The notes under the pieces were generated by a model. It was not told where the DNA came from. It did not search any database and saw only the letters and a program-made list of their open reading frames with translations. The translations under genes were made by a program, and so were the position numbers. This document shows, piece after piece, positions 7,256 through 17,257 of a stretch of 64,000 bases of DNA. Origin of the DNA: CALISC01 sp963542545 (GTDB taxonomy: Bacteria > Bacillota_I > Bacilli_A > Acholeplasmatales > Acholeplasmataceae); contig CAUTWO010000001.1 of the NCBI GenBank assembly GCA_963542545.1, positions 111,430 to 175,429 of the forward strand, read 5' to 3'. Numbering within the stretch: the stretch's first letter is position 1; every line of letters begins with the position of its first letter.

Positions 7256-9643
7256 ATGATGACAAATAAACTTAGTTTTGTGGTTTTATTTTTTATTTTC
7301 TTTTGTTTTGGACTTTTTTCATCTAAACAGGCATTTGCAAAAGAATATAAAATTGTTGAAAAAACTTTCATCAAAACAGTAATTTACGAAGGTCTACAAT
7401 ATGAAATGCACGCCGAAGGGATTTACCGTGAGTTTGACTTTAGTTTAGACAATCCAGAAAAAGTCTCATTTGATGAACTAAAAAATGCTGTCAAAGTTTG
7501 GCTAAAAGACGCAAATACGGGCGAAAAATACATGGCTGAATCTATTGAATACGCGAGTCCGGAGAGTTTTGAAGGGAAATTTTTTATGACTAACTTCAAA
7601 CAAAGGAAAATGCTGGTTAGTTTACTTTGTGAGTTTAGTCGTCTTGCCGATGAACTTGAAGTTAATTTAATTATCAATATTTTAGACAGAGAAAAACCAA
7701 CTATAAACCAAATTAAGCCAATAGTTTTCACAGAACTTAAAAAAGATAGACTTACAGATAAACAAATTGACGAAATTTTAAAGAAACACTTTGTCTTTAA
7801 AGACAATATTTCAACTAAATTGACAACCAAATTACTTGGTGCTGAAGACGTTTTGTTAAACAAACCAGGAAAATACCCAATAGAGGTACATTGTTTAGAT
7901 GAAAACGAAAATCAAGCGGTTTTAAAAACCTACATAGAAGTTAAAGACATTGAGGCTCCCAAAATTGAGTTTAAAAAACAGATAGAGCAGTTAACTACAG
8001 TTATCGGTTCACCGTTTTTTACCTTAAATCAGTTTAATATTACTGATAACAGTGGAGATGAACTAGATATTAAAGTAGAAGGTGAAGAAAAGCTAAATAA
8101 AGTTGGAATGCACCAACTTTCAGTAACTGCAACAGATAAAAGCGGAAACTCAACTACAAAGAAATTCACTGTTGAAGTTAAAGATACAGGAGTTGCCGAA
8201 ATTGTCTTTCCTTTTAAAGAAGTATCTAAAGAAGTGCTATCGCCTAGTTTAGACAACGAAAAAATAAAGACTGAATACACAAACTTCATTGAAGAAATTT
8301 TAAAATCGGCCGTTGTAAAAGATAAAGTTTACAACCACGAGTTAAGTGAATTAAACCTAGACATAAGCGAAATTAACCTAAGCAAGGTCGGCAAATACAA
8401 AGTTACTTTAAACATCTTTAAACCAGGTACACAAGAAATCAGGGGGTCAAAGTCTTTTGTATTAGAAGTTAAAGACACAACTAAGCCAACCATTGAGCCC
8501 ATTCAAACTAAGCAAGATAAAAATAATCAAAACTATGTGCCTGTTCAAATAAACTCTAAGTTTAACCTAACTGACTTATTTGACATAAAGGACAACTATG
8601 ACTTTAAAAATGAACTTAAAACTACAATTGACAAAACTATTGACACTAAAGAACTTGGCAAATCATATTTAGTAGAAATCTCAGTTCAAGACAAAGCAGG
8701 TAATAAAATTTCAAAATCATACCTGCTAAAAGTTGTAGACTTACTTCCACCTACTTTAGTAAAACAACCAAGAAGTATCTTTTTAAATGTTGGTGAGAAG
8801 TTCCAAGCAAGTAAATATTTTTCATATCAAGACGACACTAAAGTAACCGAAAAACTATACGTTGACGGAGAAGAATATACCTTTAATTTCAGTAAACCTG
8901 GTAAATACAGGTGTGAACTTAAACTAACTGACGAATACGGAAACGAAACTATTCATAGTTTTGTCTGCGTAGTAGGTGACAACATTCCACCAGTATTAGA
9001 ATTAAAAGCAAATAGTTTAACTGTCAAATTAAGAGAAACTAATTTACTTGAAACTCTGCGTCAAAACATAGCAGGTATTTTTGACAATGTTGACAAGTCA
9101 ATTAACCCTAGCAAATGTCACATTGACGTATCTGGCGTTAATTTAGAAAAATGCGACTACTACAAAGTGTACTACACTGTAAAAGACACTTCGGAAAACT
9201 CAGTGACTAAAGAACTTAGACTTTTAGTGGATGACAAGGTAAAACCAACAATTAAGGAAACTAACCCGCTTGAAATTGACATCGTGACTTTAAAAAATAA
9301 TCCAAGCCAAATTGATTACTTAAAGGGTCTTGAAATTACTGATAACTCAGATACTAAAAACAACACTAAACTAGACATTTGGCACGAGACAATAGATGCC
9401 ACTAAAAACAAAGAACTACCTAGAACTCTTTTATATACTGCAACTGATGAACGCGGAAATATACAAACTTATGAACGGACTATAATTTACAAAAATAGTA
9501 GTAAACTCGCCAGTTTACCAACTGTTGTAAAAATAACCATAACAGTCGGTTTTTCTTTAATTTTAATAAGTAGTATTTTTAGTTATTTTTACTTTAAAGA
9601 CTTAAGGTCTTATAAAACAAAAATACGCAAATCTGAGCAGTAA
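7256..9643 (+). CDS. cell-surface protein with Ig-like (HYR/DUF5011-like) repeats
   Basis: 795 residues. The N-terminus is a signal peptide (hydrophobic VVLFFIFFCFGLF, likely cleavage after AFA). The C-terminus has one membrane helix (about 757-780) followed by a short basic tail, so the protein is probably anchored in the membrane with its body outside. The body has about five beta-sandwich repeats, each opening with a D..(A/P)P.I motif and closing with (T/S)A.DKSGN or a similar sequence (about 238-310, 408-497, 498-575, 577-660 and 661-752). Such repeats act as stalk or adhesion modules; no enzyme motif is visible. The start is an ATGATG pair preceded by GCGGAGG. I cannot assign a ligand or specific role. 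Confidence 0.75.
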   Translation: MMTNKLSFVVLFFIFFCFGLFSSKQAFAKEYKIVEKTFIKTVIYEGLQYEMHAEGIYREFDFSLDNPEKVSFDELKNAVKVWLKDANTGEKYMAESIEYASPESFEGKFFMTNFKQRKMLVSLLCEFSRLADELEVNLIINILDREKPTINQIKPIVFTELKKDRLTDKQIDEILKKHFVFKDNISTKLTTKLLGAEDVLLNKPGKYPIEVHCLDENENQAVLKTYIEVKDIEAPKIEFKKQIEQLTTVIGSPFFTLNQFNITDNSGDELDIKVEGEEKLNKVGMHQLSVTATDKSGNSTTKKFTVEVKDTGVAEIVFPFKEVSKEVLSPSLDNEKIKTEYTNFIEEILKSAVVKDKVYNHELSELNLDISEINLSKVGKYKVTLNIFKPGTQEIRGSKSFVLEVKDTTKPTIEPIQTKQDKNNQNYVPVQINSKFNLTDLFDIKDNYDFKNELKTTIDKTIDTKELGKSYLVEISVQDKAGNKISKSYLLKVVDLLPPTLVKQPRSIFLNVGEKFQASKYFSYQDDTKVTEKLYVDGEEYTFNFSKPGKYRCELKLTDEYGNETIHSFVCVVGDNIPPVLELKANSLTVKLRETNLLETLRQNIAGIFDNVDKSINPSKCHIDVSGVNLEKCDYYKVYYTVKDTSENSVTKELRLLVDDKVKPTIKETNPLEIDIVTLKNNPSQIDYLKGLEITDNSDTKNNTKLDIWHETIDATKNKELPRTLLYTATDERGNIQTYERTIIYKNSSKLASLPTVVKITITVGFSLILISSIFSYFYFKDLRSYKTKIRKSEQ

Positions 9644-9688
9644 ATTAAAGAAAAATAAATTAAAAAACAAACTAAAAAAATTTTAAAA

Positions 9689-9697
9689 TGTTATACT
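9689..9697 (+). promoter_or_regulatory. extended -10 promoter for the flavodoxin gene
   Basis: TG-T-TATACT extended -10 element about 30 bases before the start, with AGAGGAG as ribosome binding site. The -35 region is poor. Confidence 0.5.
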
Positions 9698-9726
9698 AAA
9701 AATGAAAAAGAGGAGACTAACACACT

Positions 9727-10161
9727 ATGGAAAAAATACTGATTGTCTACTGGTCTGGAACTGGTAATACCGAAATTATGGCCAATGCTATGCTAACTGC
9801 CTTAAAAGAAAACAACGCTGACGCTGAGTTAAAATGGGTGTCTGAGATTGATGTTCCTGCGACCTTGAATTACGATAAAATTATTTTTGGTTGCCCAGCA
9901 ATGGGTGACAACGTTCTTGAAGAACTAGAGTTTGAACCTTATTTTGCTGAACTGCTTCCACACTTAAAAGGGCGTAAAATCGCCTTATTTGGCTCTTATG
10001 GTTGGTATGATGATCCTATTTGGATGGATATTTGGGAAGATAGAGTAAAAGAAGTAGGTGCACTACTTTTTAGAGAAAAAGGGCTTTCTTGTATCTATCA
10101 ACCAGATGACGATAAAATTCGCGAATGTATGGAATTCGCAAAAGATTTCATTAACTTCTAA
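9727..10161 (+). CDS. fld: flavodoxin
   Basis: Small FMN-binding electron carrier, 144 residues, standard short-chain length. The phosphate-binding loop is visible at the N-terminus (WSGTGNTE), and the isoalloxazine-contact loops are GCPAMGDNVLEE and GSYGWYDDPIW. The stop codon shares one base with the dnaE start (TAATG), so dnaE translation is probably coupled to it. Pairing flavodoxin with dnaE is unusual in function and probably reflects compaction only. Its redox partners are not in this window. Confidence 0.93.
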   Translation: MEKILIVYWSGTGNTEIMANAMLTALKENNADAELKWVSEIDVPATLNYDKIIFGCPAMGDNVLEELEFEPYFAELLPHLKGRKIALFGSYGWYDDPIWMDIWEDRVKEVGALLFREKGLSCIYQPDDDKIRECMEFAKDFINF

Positions 10162-13046
10162 TGTTTGCTTTAATAAACTTTAAAAGTCTTTTTTCGTATC
10201 AACACTCACTAATTCCAGTATCAGTCGCAGTCCGTCTACAATTAAGCAAAGGATACGATATACCTGTACTTGCTGACTATAATTTTAGCGGCATGCTTGA
10301 GTTTTTCAAGTGTTGTAAAGATGCAAACAAAACTGGTTTAATTAGCCTTGATACGCGTTTAAGCATTGAAAAGAACAGTTTAAATATTTTAATTTTTCCA
10401 AGAAATTTGACTGCTTTTCACCTTTTACTTAAAAAATATAAAGAAATAGATTCAAACCAAAGCGTTGATTTTGATTTTTGCTTTGAGCATAAAGATGATT
10501 TCTTGTTTGTTGTAAGCGAGCAAAACATAGAAATATTAAAAACAGAAAACGCAAAAGTTATGCTTGAAAAACTAAGCGCTTTCAATGTTTATTACTTGCT
10601 TGACTTTGCTTATTCAAATGAGCACATTAACGAAGTTGAATGCATTGTTAAAAACTACAATATTGCCTTACTGCCTGGTTTAAGTGCAGAGTATTCAGAA
10701 GTTGAGCATATTAAAGCTCACAAGTACTTAAGAAAAATTAACGGTAGTTTAGATAAAGAAATTGGCAATCATTATCTGCAAACTGCAGAAGAACTTAAAG
10801 AACTAATTCAAGAATACAATCCAATTCTTTTAGATAACTTAGATGATTTTCTTGACCAAATTCAATTGTTTGACTATGAACTACCAAAGTTTGAAATTCC
10901 ACAAATTTATCCAAATCCAAACGAAGAAATAAAAAACCGAGTTTATGAATTTTGTGTGAATCTTGGGCCTGAATACCAAGAGAGAGCAAAACTTGAACTT
11001 AGTGTGATTACAGAACTTAACTTTGCAAACTACTTTCTGTTAGTTAGCGAAATTTGCAGATGGGTAAGAGCAAACGATGTGCTAATCGGACCTGGTCGTG
11101 GCTCTGCGGTTGGTTCACTTGTTGCTTGGGCTCTTGGAATAACTGAAATTGACCCAGTTAAACATAACTTAATTTTTGAACGTTTCTTAAATAAGTTTAG
11201 ACAAGGATATCCAGATATTGATATTGACGTTGGCAGTGCAGATAAATTGAAAGTCGTTAAATATTTAACTGAACTTTTTGGAAACGATAAAATTGCCTTT
11301 GTAAATACGCAAAATAAATATTTAGAAAAGTCTGCACTCAACGATGTTGTCAGAATTTTAGCAGTTTCTGAATCTGAAAAAAGAGAGATCAAAAGAGAAG
11401 TTGAAGGGAAATTAGAGTATTACACTAAACCACTTGTTCGCGAAGTTTCGGAAGTTTGTAAAACTCTATACGGAAAAATCCAAACATTTTCAACTCACGC
11501 TTCTGCTTTAATTGTTTCAAATGTTGAACTGATTGAATATTTAGCAGTTAAAAAATCTCCGTATGGTGATTTTAACCAGTTAGTTTTTGATATGAACGAA
11601 CTTGAGTCAATTGGTCTACTTAAATTAGACTTACTTTCTTTAAATAACTTAACAGTTTTAAAGAAACAACTAAATTATGTTAAAAAAATTGACCCTGATT
11701 TTAAAGGAATAACTGACTTTCAAAATCAAGATACATTTAAACTAATTGCCAAATCAGACACCGAAGGAATTTTTCAATTAGAAACAGAAGGACTAAAAAG
11801 ACTTTGCAGAAGAATGCAAACCAAGACTTTTTCAGACCTTATTGACACCTTGGCTCTATGGAGACCTGGCGCACTTGATCAAATAGATGTCTACATAGAA
11901 AACAAAAAGCAAGGTTCATTTGAAACTGATTTGCCTGAAGAAATAACTGAAATTATCAAAAGCACTAACGGCATCATTTTATATCAAGAACAAATTATTG
12001 AAATTGCTAAAAAAATAGGCGGCTACTCGTTTGCTGAGGCTGATTTGTTTAGAAGAGCGATTTCTAAAAAAGACCAAAGTGTAATTGAAAAAGAACACCC
12101 TTTATTTTTAATGAAAGCAACTGCAAACGGCTACAGCCTAGAGGTTGCCGAAAAAATATTTGCATTCATCAAGAAGTTTGCAGAATACGGTTTCAACAAA
12201 AGTCATTCAGTTGGCTACGCCACTTTGGCTTACCAAATGGCGTATATCAAAGCAAATTACTTCAACTGTTTTGCTGCTGCTTTCTTTGAACTATATACAG
12301 GAGACACAGAAACTATTGTTAAATACGTTTTTGAGGCAAAACTAAAAGGCTACTTTGTTTTAAATCCACGAGTTTTAATTTCTGGCAAAAAATGCAAACT
12401 AAGTCAAAACAAAATCTTGCTTCCTTTAACTGTTGTTAAAAGAATTAGCAGTGAAATTGTTGAACAACTAAACTCACAAAAATACACAGACTTTGTTGAT
12501 TTTTTAACAAAAACTAAAGACATTTTATCTCAAGAACAACTTGAAAACTTAATTTTTGCAAGTACTTTAGATGGTTTTAGTTTGACTAAAAAGCAAATGC
12601 GCGACCTTGCTATGATGCGCGCACATACTGCCTTGCTTTCTGACTACAAAAAAGATGAATCTGAATACTCAGACAGTGAACTTAGTGATTTTGAGTTTAA
12701 GGCTCTCGGTTTCAACTTAAAATATGATTTGCTAAACAAACTGGCAAAAGAAAAGTATTTTGTGCCGTTTTCTGAAATTGAGCGCAGACACTCAATTACT
12801 ACAATTGCTAAGATTAAAAACCAAAAAGTTTTTAAAAGTGCTAAAGGAGCAAGCGTGGCTAAATTTGAACTGGTCCACGCAAACAGTGCAATTTCTTGTA
12901 CTGCCTTTAACGTGTGTGCTGATAAAATAAACGACCTAATGCAAAAAGGCAATGATATTGTTAAAGTAAATGTCAACCGCACAATTTATAAAGACTCAGT
13001 TTCCTATATAGTTGTAGATATTTCTGAGTACACCTTAACTAATTAA
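10161..13046 (+). CDS. dnaE: DNA polymerase III alpha subunit, DnaE type
   Basis: 961 residues, shorter than E. coli DnaE (about 1160). Polymerase motifs are clear: GPGRGSAVGSLVAWALGI, the catalytic PDIDID pair, STHASALIVS, and FDMNELESIGLLKLDLLSL with the third catalytic Asp. A helix-hairpin-helix region (FAEYGFNKSHSVGYA) and a C-terminal OB-fold (ITTIAKIKNQKVF) follow. The N-terminal PHP domain is degenerate: the usual HLHxHS motif reads FKSLFSYQHS and the TDH motif reads ADY, so it should not bind metals or proofread. In low-GC Gram-positives DnaE usually works beside PolC, which is not in this window. Confidence 0.95.
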   Translation: MFALINFKSLFSYQHSLIPVSVAVRLQLSKGYDIPVLADYNFSGMLEFFKCCKDANKTGLISLDTRLSIEKNSLNILIFPRNLTAFHLLLKKYKEIDSNQSVDFDFCFEHKDDFLFVVSEQNIEILKTENAKVMLEKLSAFNVYYLLDFAYSNEHINEVECIVKNYNIALLPGLSAEYSEVEHIKAHKYLRKINGSLDKEIGNHYLQTAEELKELIQEYNPILLDNLDDFLDQIQLFDYELPKFEIPQIYPNPNEEIKNRVYEFCVNLGPEYQERAKLELSVITELNFANYFLLVSEICRWVRANDVLIGPGRGSAVGSLVAWALGITEIDPVKHNLIFERFLNKFRQGYPDIDIDVGSADKLKVVKYLTELFGNDKIAFVNTQNKYLEKSALNDVVRILAVSESEKREIKREVEGKLEYYTKPLVREVSEVCKTLYGKIQTFSTHASALIVSNVELIEYLAVKKSPYGDFNQLVFDMNELESIGLLKLDLLSLNNLTVLKKQLNYVKKIDPDFKGITDFQNQDTFKLIAKSDTEGIFQLETEGLKRLCRRMQTKTFSDLIDTLALWRPGALDQIDVYIENKKQGSFETDLPEEITEIIKSTNGIILYQEQIIEIAKKIGGYSFAEADLFRRAISKKDQSVIEKEHPLFLMKATANGYSLEVAEKIFAFIKKFAEYGFNKSHSVGYATLAYQMAYIKANYFNCFAAAFFELYTGDTETIVKYVFEAKLKGYFVLNPRVLISGKKCKLSQNKILLPLTVVKRISSEIVEQLNSQKYTDFVDFLTKTKDILSQEQLENLIFASTLDGFSLTKKQMRDLAMMRAHTALLSDYKKDESEYSDSELSDFEFKALGFNLKYDLLNKLAKEKYFVPFSEIERRHSITTIAKIKNQKVFKSAKGASVAKFELVHANSAISCTAFNVCADKINDLMQKGNDIVKVNVNRTIYKDSVSYIVVDISEYTLTN

Positions 13047-13054
13047 AACCAAAC

Positions 13055-13082
13055 AAAAAATGTAGGTATTACCTGCATTTTT
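13055..13082. terminator. bidirectional terminator between dnaE and atpC
   Basis: AAAAAATGTAGGT, loop ATT, ACCTGCATTTTT (one G-T pair). A and T runs on both flanks let it serve both convergent genes. Confidence 0.8.
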
Positions 13083-13099
13083 CAATTTAGCATTAAGTT

Positions 13100-13492
13100 T
13101 TAAAGTGAACCTGCTTTAGTTAAATGTATTTGGTCTTTGAGTTTCTTTTCTAAAATTGTAAAGTCATTGTTTTCTTTCTTGGCATTGTTTAACGCTGTGT
13201 TTTTAGCCTCAAGAAAAGCAATTTGTGCTTCTTTTTCAGAATCTCTGACAATAGCAAGTGAAGCCAAGACTTTTGCGGTGTTTTGCTTAAACTCAATGAT
13301 TCCACGTTCTAGGCAAATATATTTAGTTTCGTTGTTTTTAAGAGTTAAAACTAAAGTAGCCTCAAGTGCAGACAAAACAATCGGAATGTGTTTATCCATT
13401 ATCACAACCTCTCCGTTTTTGTCTTTCAGTAAAAACTTAGTAGCCACTTCACTTAAAACTAAGCCTTGATATAAATATAGATTAAACTGCAT
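13100..13492 (-). CDS. atpC: ATP synthase epsilon subunit
   Basis: 130 residues: an N-terminal beta-sandwich (LYLYQGLVLSEVATKFLLKDKNGEVVIMDKH, aligning with the usual PxG(x) region only loosely) and a C-terminal helical part. It links rotation of the gamma stalk to catalysis and can inhibit ATPase activity. Last gene of the operon, overlapping the end of atpD by 11 bases. The sequence is divergent, but position and length make the call secure. Confidence 0.88.
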   Translation of the reverse strand: MQFNLYLYQGLVLSEVATKFLLKDKNGEVVIMDKHIPIVLSALEATLVLTLKNNETKYICLERGIIEFKQNTAKVLASLAIVRDSEKEAQIAFLEAKNTALNNAKKENNDFTILEKKLKDQIHLTKAGSL

Positions 13493-14885
13493 TTTGTGCT
13501 TTCTTTAAAGAATTAGCTTTTTCAAGCATCTCATCAATTGATCCAACCATATGAAAAGCTTCTTCTTCAATATGGTCATATTTACCATCTAGTATGTCTT
13601 TAAAACCTTTAATTGTGTCTTTTAAACGCACAAAACTACCCTTAATTCCGGTAAACTGCTCAGCAACGTGCATAGATTGAGATAAAAAGAAACGAACACG
13701 ACGCGCACGGTGCACAATAAGTTTATCACTATCTGAAAGTTCATCCATTCCAAGAATTGCAATAATGTCTAAAAGTTCGTAGTATCTTTGAATAATTTCT
13801 TGCACTCGTCTAGCCACAGTATAGTGCTCAGTTCCACAAATGTTTGGGTTAAGTGCAGAAGAAGTTGAAGCCAAAGGGTCAACTGCCGGATAAATACCTT
13901 CTTCAATTAGTTGTCGTTTTAAGTTAGTAGTTGCGTCAAGATGTGAAAACACAGTAGACGGAGCCGGATCTGTGTAGTCGTCAGCCGGTACGTATACTGC
14001 TTGAATTGAAGTAATTGATCCGTCTTTAGTTGAAGTAATTCGCTCTTGTAGTCTACCCATTTCGGTTGCTAAAGTTGGCTGGTAGCCAACTGCCGATGGC
14101 ATGCGACCAAGTAGTGCAGAAACTTCTGAACCTGCTTGCACATATCTAAAAATGTTGTCAATAAAAAGCAAAGTGTCTTGCTTTTTAACATCGCGAAAAT
14201 ATTCAGCCATAGTAAGCGCGGTTAGTGGTGCTCGCATACGAACACCTGGTGGTTCGTTCATTTGACCAAAAACTAGGGCTGTGTTTTTTAGCACTCCAGA
14301 CTCTTTCATTTCAGTGTAAAGATCAAAACCTTCGCGAGAGCGTTCACCAACTCCGGCAAAAATAGAAATTCCGCCAGTAGCTTTTGCAACGTTGTGAATT
14401 AACTCTTGTATTAAAACGGTTTTCCCAACTCCGGCACCTCCAAATAACCCGATTTTCCCACCTTTGATATAAGGAGCAAGCAAGTCAATTACTTTGATTC
14501 CGGTTTCCAGAATTTCAACTTCTGTAGAAAGTTTAGCAAATTGAGGTGGAGCCTTGTGAATTGGCTCGGGTTTTACAGAATCTATTTTTAGTTCTCCGTT
14601 TAAGTCAATAGGTTGCCCAAGTGTATTAAACATACGACCGAGAGTTTTGGTGCCAACTGGTACTTTAATTGGGGCTTTGGTGTCAATTACTTCAAGTCCT
14701 TTTTTAAGACCATCAGTAGGCGAGAAGGCAATGGTTCTACAAACCTTGTCACCAACGTGTAGAAGTACTTCCAAGAAGCACTCTTGTCCATGGTTATTAA
14801 CTTTTAAACAGGTATTGATCTTAGGTAGTTCAGTGTCAAAGTAAACATCTACTACTGGACCAATAATTTCATGTATCTTTCCCAT
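13482..14885 (-). CDS. atpD: ATP synthase beta subunit
   Basis: Catalytic subunit of F1. 467 residues, normal length. Walker A is GGAGVGKTVL, the catalytic Glu follows in GERSREG, Walker B is TLLFIDNIFR, and the DELSDSDK sequence is the DELSEED-type segment that contacts epsilon. The variants IFR for the usual IFRF and DELSDSD for DELSEED are mild. Downstream of atpG by 19 bases. Confidence 0.98.
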   Translation of the reverse strand: MGKIHEIIGPVVDVYFDTELPKINTCLKVNNHGQECFLEVLLHVGDKVCRTIAFSPTDGLKKGLEVIDTKAPIKVPVGTKTLGRMFNTLGQPIDLNGELKIDSVKPEPIHKAPPQFAKLSTEVEILETGIKVIDLLAPYIKGGKIGLFGGAGVGKTVLIQELIHNVAKATGGISIFAGVGERSREGFDLYTEMKESGVLKNTALVFGQMNEPPGVRMRAPLTALTMAEYFRDVKKQDTLLFIDNIFRYVQAGSEVSALLGRMPSAVGYQPTLATEMGRLQERITSTKDGSITSIQAVYVPADDYTDPAPSTVFSHLDATTNLKRQLIEEGIYPAVDPLASTSSALNPNICGTEHYTVARRVQEIIQRYYELLDIIAILGMDELSDSDKLIVHRARRVRFFLSQSMHVAEQFTGIKGSFVRLKDTIKGFKDILDGKYDHIEEEAFHMVGSIDEMLEKANSLKKAQNAV

Positions 14886-14904
14886 TTTTTTTAATCCTTT
14901 CTTG

Positions 14905-15741
14905 TCAAGAACCGTTAACTATGTCTATCAACTCAGAAGTAATTTGCCCTTGTCTGGCACGGTTGTATTCCAGTGTTAACTTTTCAAATAATTTTTTGCA
15001 GTTATCTGAGGCTTTTTTCATCGCAAGTTGTCGCTCTTGGTGTTCGCAGGCTTTTGACTTTAGCATCGCTCCAAAAATTTTGGATTCTATAAAAGTCACA
15101 ATTAACTCACTAATTATGCGGTTTTTAGACTCATCATAAATATATTCAGTTTGCGGGTTTTCCTGCTCTTCAAAAATGTGTCTGGTAATTGGCAGAATTC
15201 GCTCAATTTTAGTTTCTTTTTCCAAAGCGTTTTTTGAGTTGTTGTAAACTAGATAAACGTTTTTAATATAACCTGCTAAAAATAGGTTTTTAATGTCTAA
15301 AACATATTTGCGAAAATAAGTAATGTTGATGTCTTCGCGGTTAAAGATTGGTTTTTTGTTAATTAAAATATGTTCTTTTTGTCTAAAAAAACTGTGGCCT
15401 TTTTTGCCAATCACCAAAGCATGGTGATTTTGGTTGCGGCGAGAATGCAAGAATAACTTCTTAAATAGTTCTGAGTGAAAAGAGCCACACAGTCCTTTAT
15501 CGGAAGTTATTACGATATAAATAGTTTCGCCATTTTCGTGTTTTTGAAAAATTGGATTTTCGTTAGTTTTAAAAACTGAAAGAAAAATTTCTTTAAATGA
15601 ACGCATAAACAAGTTATACTCAGTAATTTTGCGTTGGGCTGAGTTGATTTTAGAAAGAGCCGTTGCTTGCATTGCCGAAACTATTTTTTCAGTTTCAGAA
15701 AGCGCCTGGATTTTTTTCTTAGTTTCTTTTAAGTTAAGCAT
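14905..15741 (-). CDS. atpG: ATP synthase gamma subunit
   Basis: Central rotor shaft. 278 residues with conserved N-terminal (LKETKKKIQALSETEKIVSAMQ) and C-terminal (YNRARQGQITSELIDIVNG) coiled-coil helices. The start shares one base with the atpA stop (TAATG). The gene ends in TGA, which is direct evidence that TGA is a stop codon in this organism. Confidence 0.96.
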   Translation of the reverse strand: MLNLKETKKKIQALSETEKIVSAMQATALSKINSAQRKITEYNLFMRSFKEIFLSVFKTNENPIFQKHENGETIYIVITSDKGLCGSFHSELFKKLFLHSRRNQNHHALVIGKKGHSFFRQKEHILINKKPIFNREDINITYFRKYVLDIKNLFLAGYIKNVYLVYNNSKNALEKETKIERILPITRHIFEEQENPQTEYIYDESKNRIISELIVTFIESKIFGAMLKSKACEHQERQLAMKKASDNCKKLFEKLTLEYNRARQGQITSELIDIVNGS

Positions 15742-17243
15742 TAAAGAACCTTTTTGATTTTCAAAATTAATGCAGACATCAGTGAGTCTTCAGGAAAATC
15801 TTTGGTTTTAGAAATTGCATGGTAAACCGCTTTTCCGGTCTCTTCACTTTGTAAGAACTTACTTACAAAATTAACAAAGGTTTTAACTTTACTCAAAGGT
15901 ATGTCGTCAAGTAGTTCACGGTTAAGCGCCCAAAGAACGCAGGCTAAAGTTGTAAAGTCTATCAGTTCGTGAATATTTTGTTTAAAAATTTCAATAACTA
16001 AGCGACCTCTGGCTAGTTTCTTTAAAGAAAGTTCGTCTAAATCTGAGCCAAATTGTGAGAAAGACTCAAGTTCTTTATATGATGCTAAAAATATACGAAG
16101 CAGTCCAGACACTCGCTTAACTGCTTTAAACTGAGCAGAGCCACCGACTCTAGAAACTGATAGCCCTGAATTAATAGCGGGGCGAATACCTTTGTAAAAA
16201 AGTTCGGTTTCTAAAAAAATTTGTCCGTCGGTAATTGAAATAACATTAGTTGGAATATAGGCAGAAATGTCTCCTGCTTTAGTTTCAATGATAGGAAGTG
16301 CAGTCAGAGAACCTCCGCCTAAAGTTTTAGATAGTTTTGCTGAGCGTTCAAGTAATCTAGAATGTAAATAAAATATGTCTCCAGGAAAGGCTTCTCTACC
16401 TGGTGGACGTTTTAGTAAAAGCGAAAGTTCGCGATAAGCCACGGCGTGTTTAGAAAGGTCGTCGTAGACTATTAAAACATCACGACCGCGTTCAGCGAAG
16501 TATTCTGCCATAGAGCAGGCTGAAAATGGTGCTAAATACTGAAGTGTTCCTTCTTTGTGTGCAGGAGCAGAGACAATAATCGTGTATTCAAGAGCATTGT
16601 GCTCTTCTAAAACTTTTCTAATTTGCGCAACAGTTTGTTGTTTTTGACCGATTGCTGTATAGACACAAATTACGTTTTTGCCCTGTTGATTTAAAATTGT
16701 GTCAATTGCAATCGAAGTCTTTCCAGTTTGTCTGTCGCCAATAATTAGTTCTCTTTGACCTTTGCCAATTGGAATTAAGGCGTCAATCATCCCAATTCCG
16801 GTCAACAGCGGTTCGTTGACGTGATCGCGCTCCATCACGGCGTGTGCTGGTCTTTCAATTGGCAGAGTTTCTGCAGTAATTATTTTTTCAAGTCCATCTT
16901 GAGGCTCACCTAGCGGATCAACTACGCGTCCAAGTAAGGACTCGCCAACTGGCACTTCAAAGATTTTTCCAGTTAATCTACACTCATCGCCTTCCTTAAT
17001 TGAAAAAATATCTCCGAGTAATATAATTCCGACTTTATCAACTTCTAAATTAAAAATTACTCCAAAACAAGAACTGTTAAATACGACTTTTTCGCCCATC
17101 ATGGCGTTTTTAAGTCCATAACAAAAACATATTCCATCACCAACTGTCAAAATATAGCCGACTTCTTGGAATTGGCTTTCGTTTTGTTGAGTCTTTAGCT
17201 CTTGTTCAATTTGAGTTTGTAGTTTTTTAATATCTAAAGCCAT
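15741..17243 (-). CDS. atpA: ATP synthase alpha subunit
   Basis: Non-catalytic nucleotide-binding subunit of F1, about 500 residues. Walker A is GDRQTGKTS; VYDDLSKHA and RPPGREAFPGDIFYLHSRLLERSAK are characteristic. I place the start at ATG 17243 (MALDIKKL), because AAAGGAAG lies about 6 bases upstream of it. An in-frame ATG at 17258 overlaps the atpH stop (TAATG) and would add five residues (MKGSK); it cannot be excluded. Confidence 0.96.
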   Translation of the reverse strand: MALDIKKLQTQIEQELKTQQNESQFQEVGYILTVGDGICFCYGLKNAMMGEKVVFNSSCFGVIFNLEVDKVGIILLGDIFSIKEGDECRLTGKIFEVPVGESLLGRVVDPLGEPQDGLEKIITAETLPIERPAHAVMERDHVNEPLLTGIGMIDALIPIGKGQRELIIGDRQTGKTSIAIDTILNQQGKNVICVYTAIGQKQQTVAQIRKVLEEHNALEYTIIVSAPAHKEGTLQYLAPFSACSMAEYFAERGRDVLIVYDDLSKHAVAYRELSLLLKRPPGREAFPGDIFYLHSRLLERSAKLSKTLGGGSLTALPIIETKAGDISAYIPTNVISITDGQIFLETELFYKGIRPAINSGLSVSRVGGSAQFKAVKRVSGLLRIFLASYKELESFSQFGSDLDELSLKKLARGRLVIEIFKQNIHELIDFTTLACVLWALNRELLDDIPLSKVKTFVNFVSKFLQSEETGKAVYHAISKTKDFPEDSLMSALILKIKKVL

Positions 17244-17257
17244 TTTGCTTCCTTTCA

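Noticed and set aside
12644..12982. 112-codon minus-strand frame opposite dnaE
   Set aside because: Antisense shadow of the conserved dnaE C-terminal region, with no independent expression signals.
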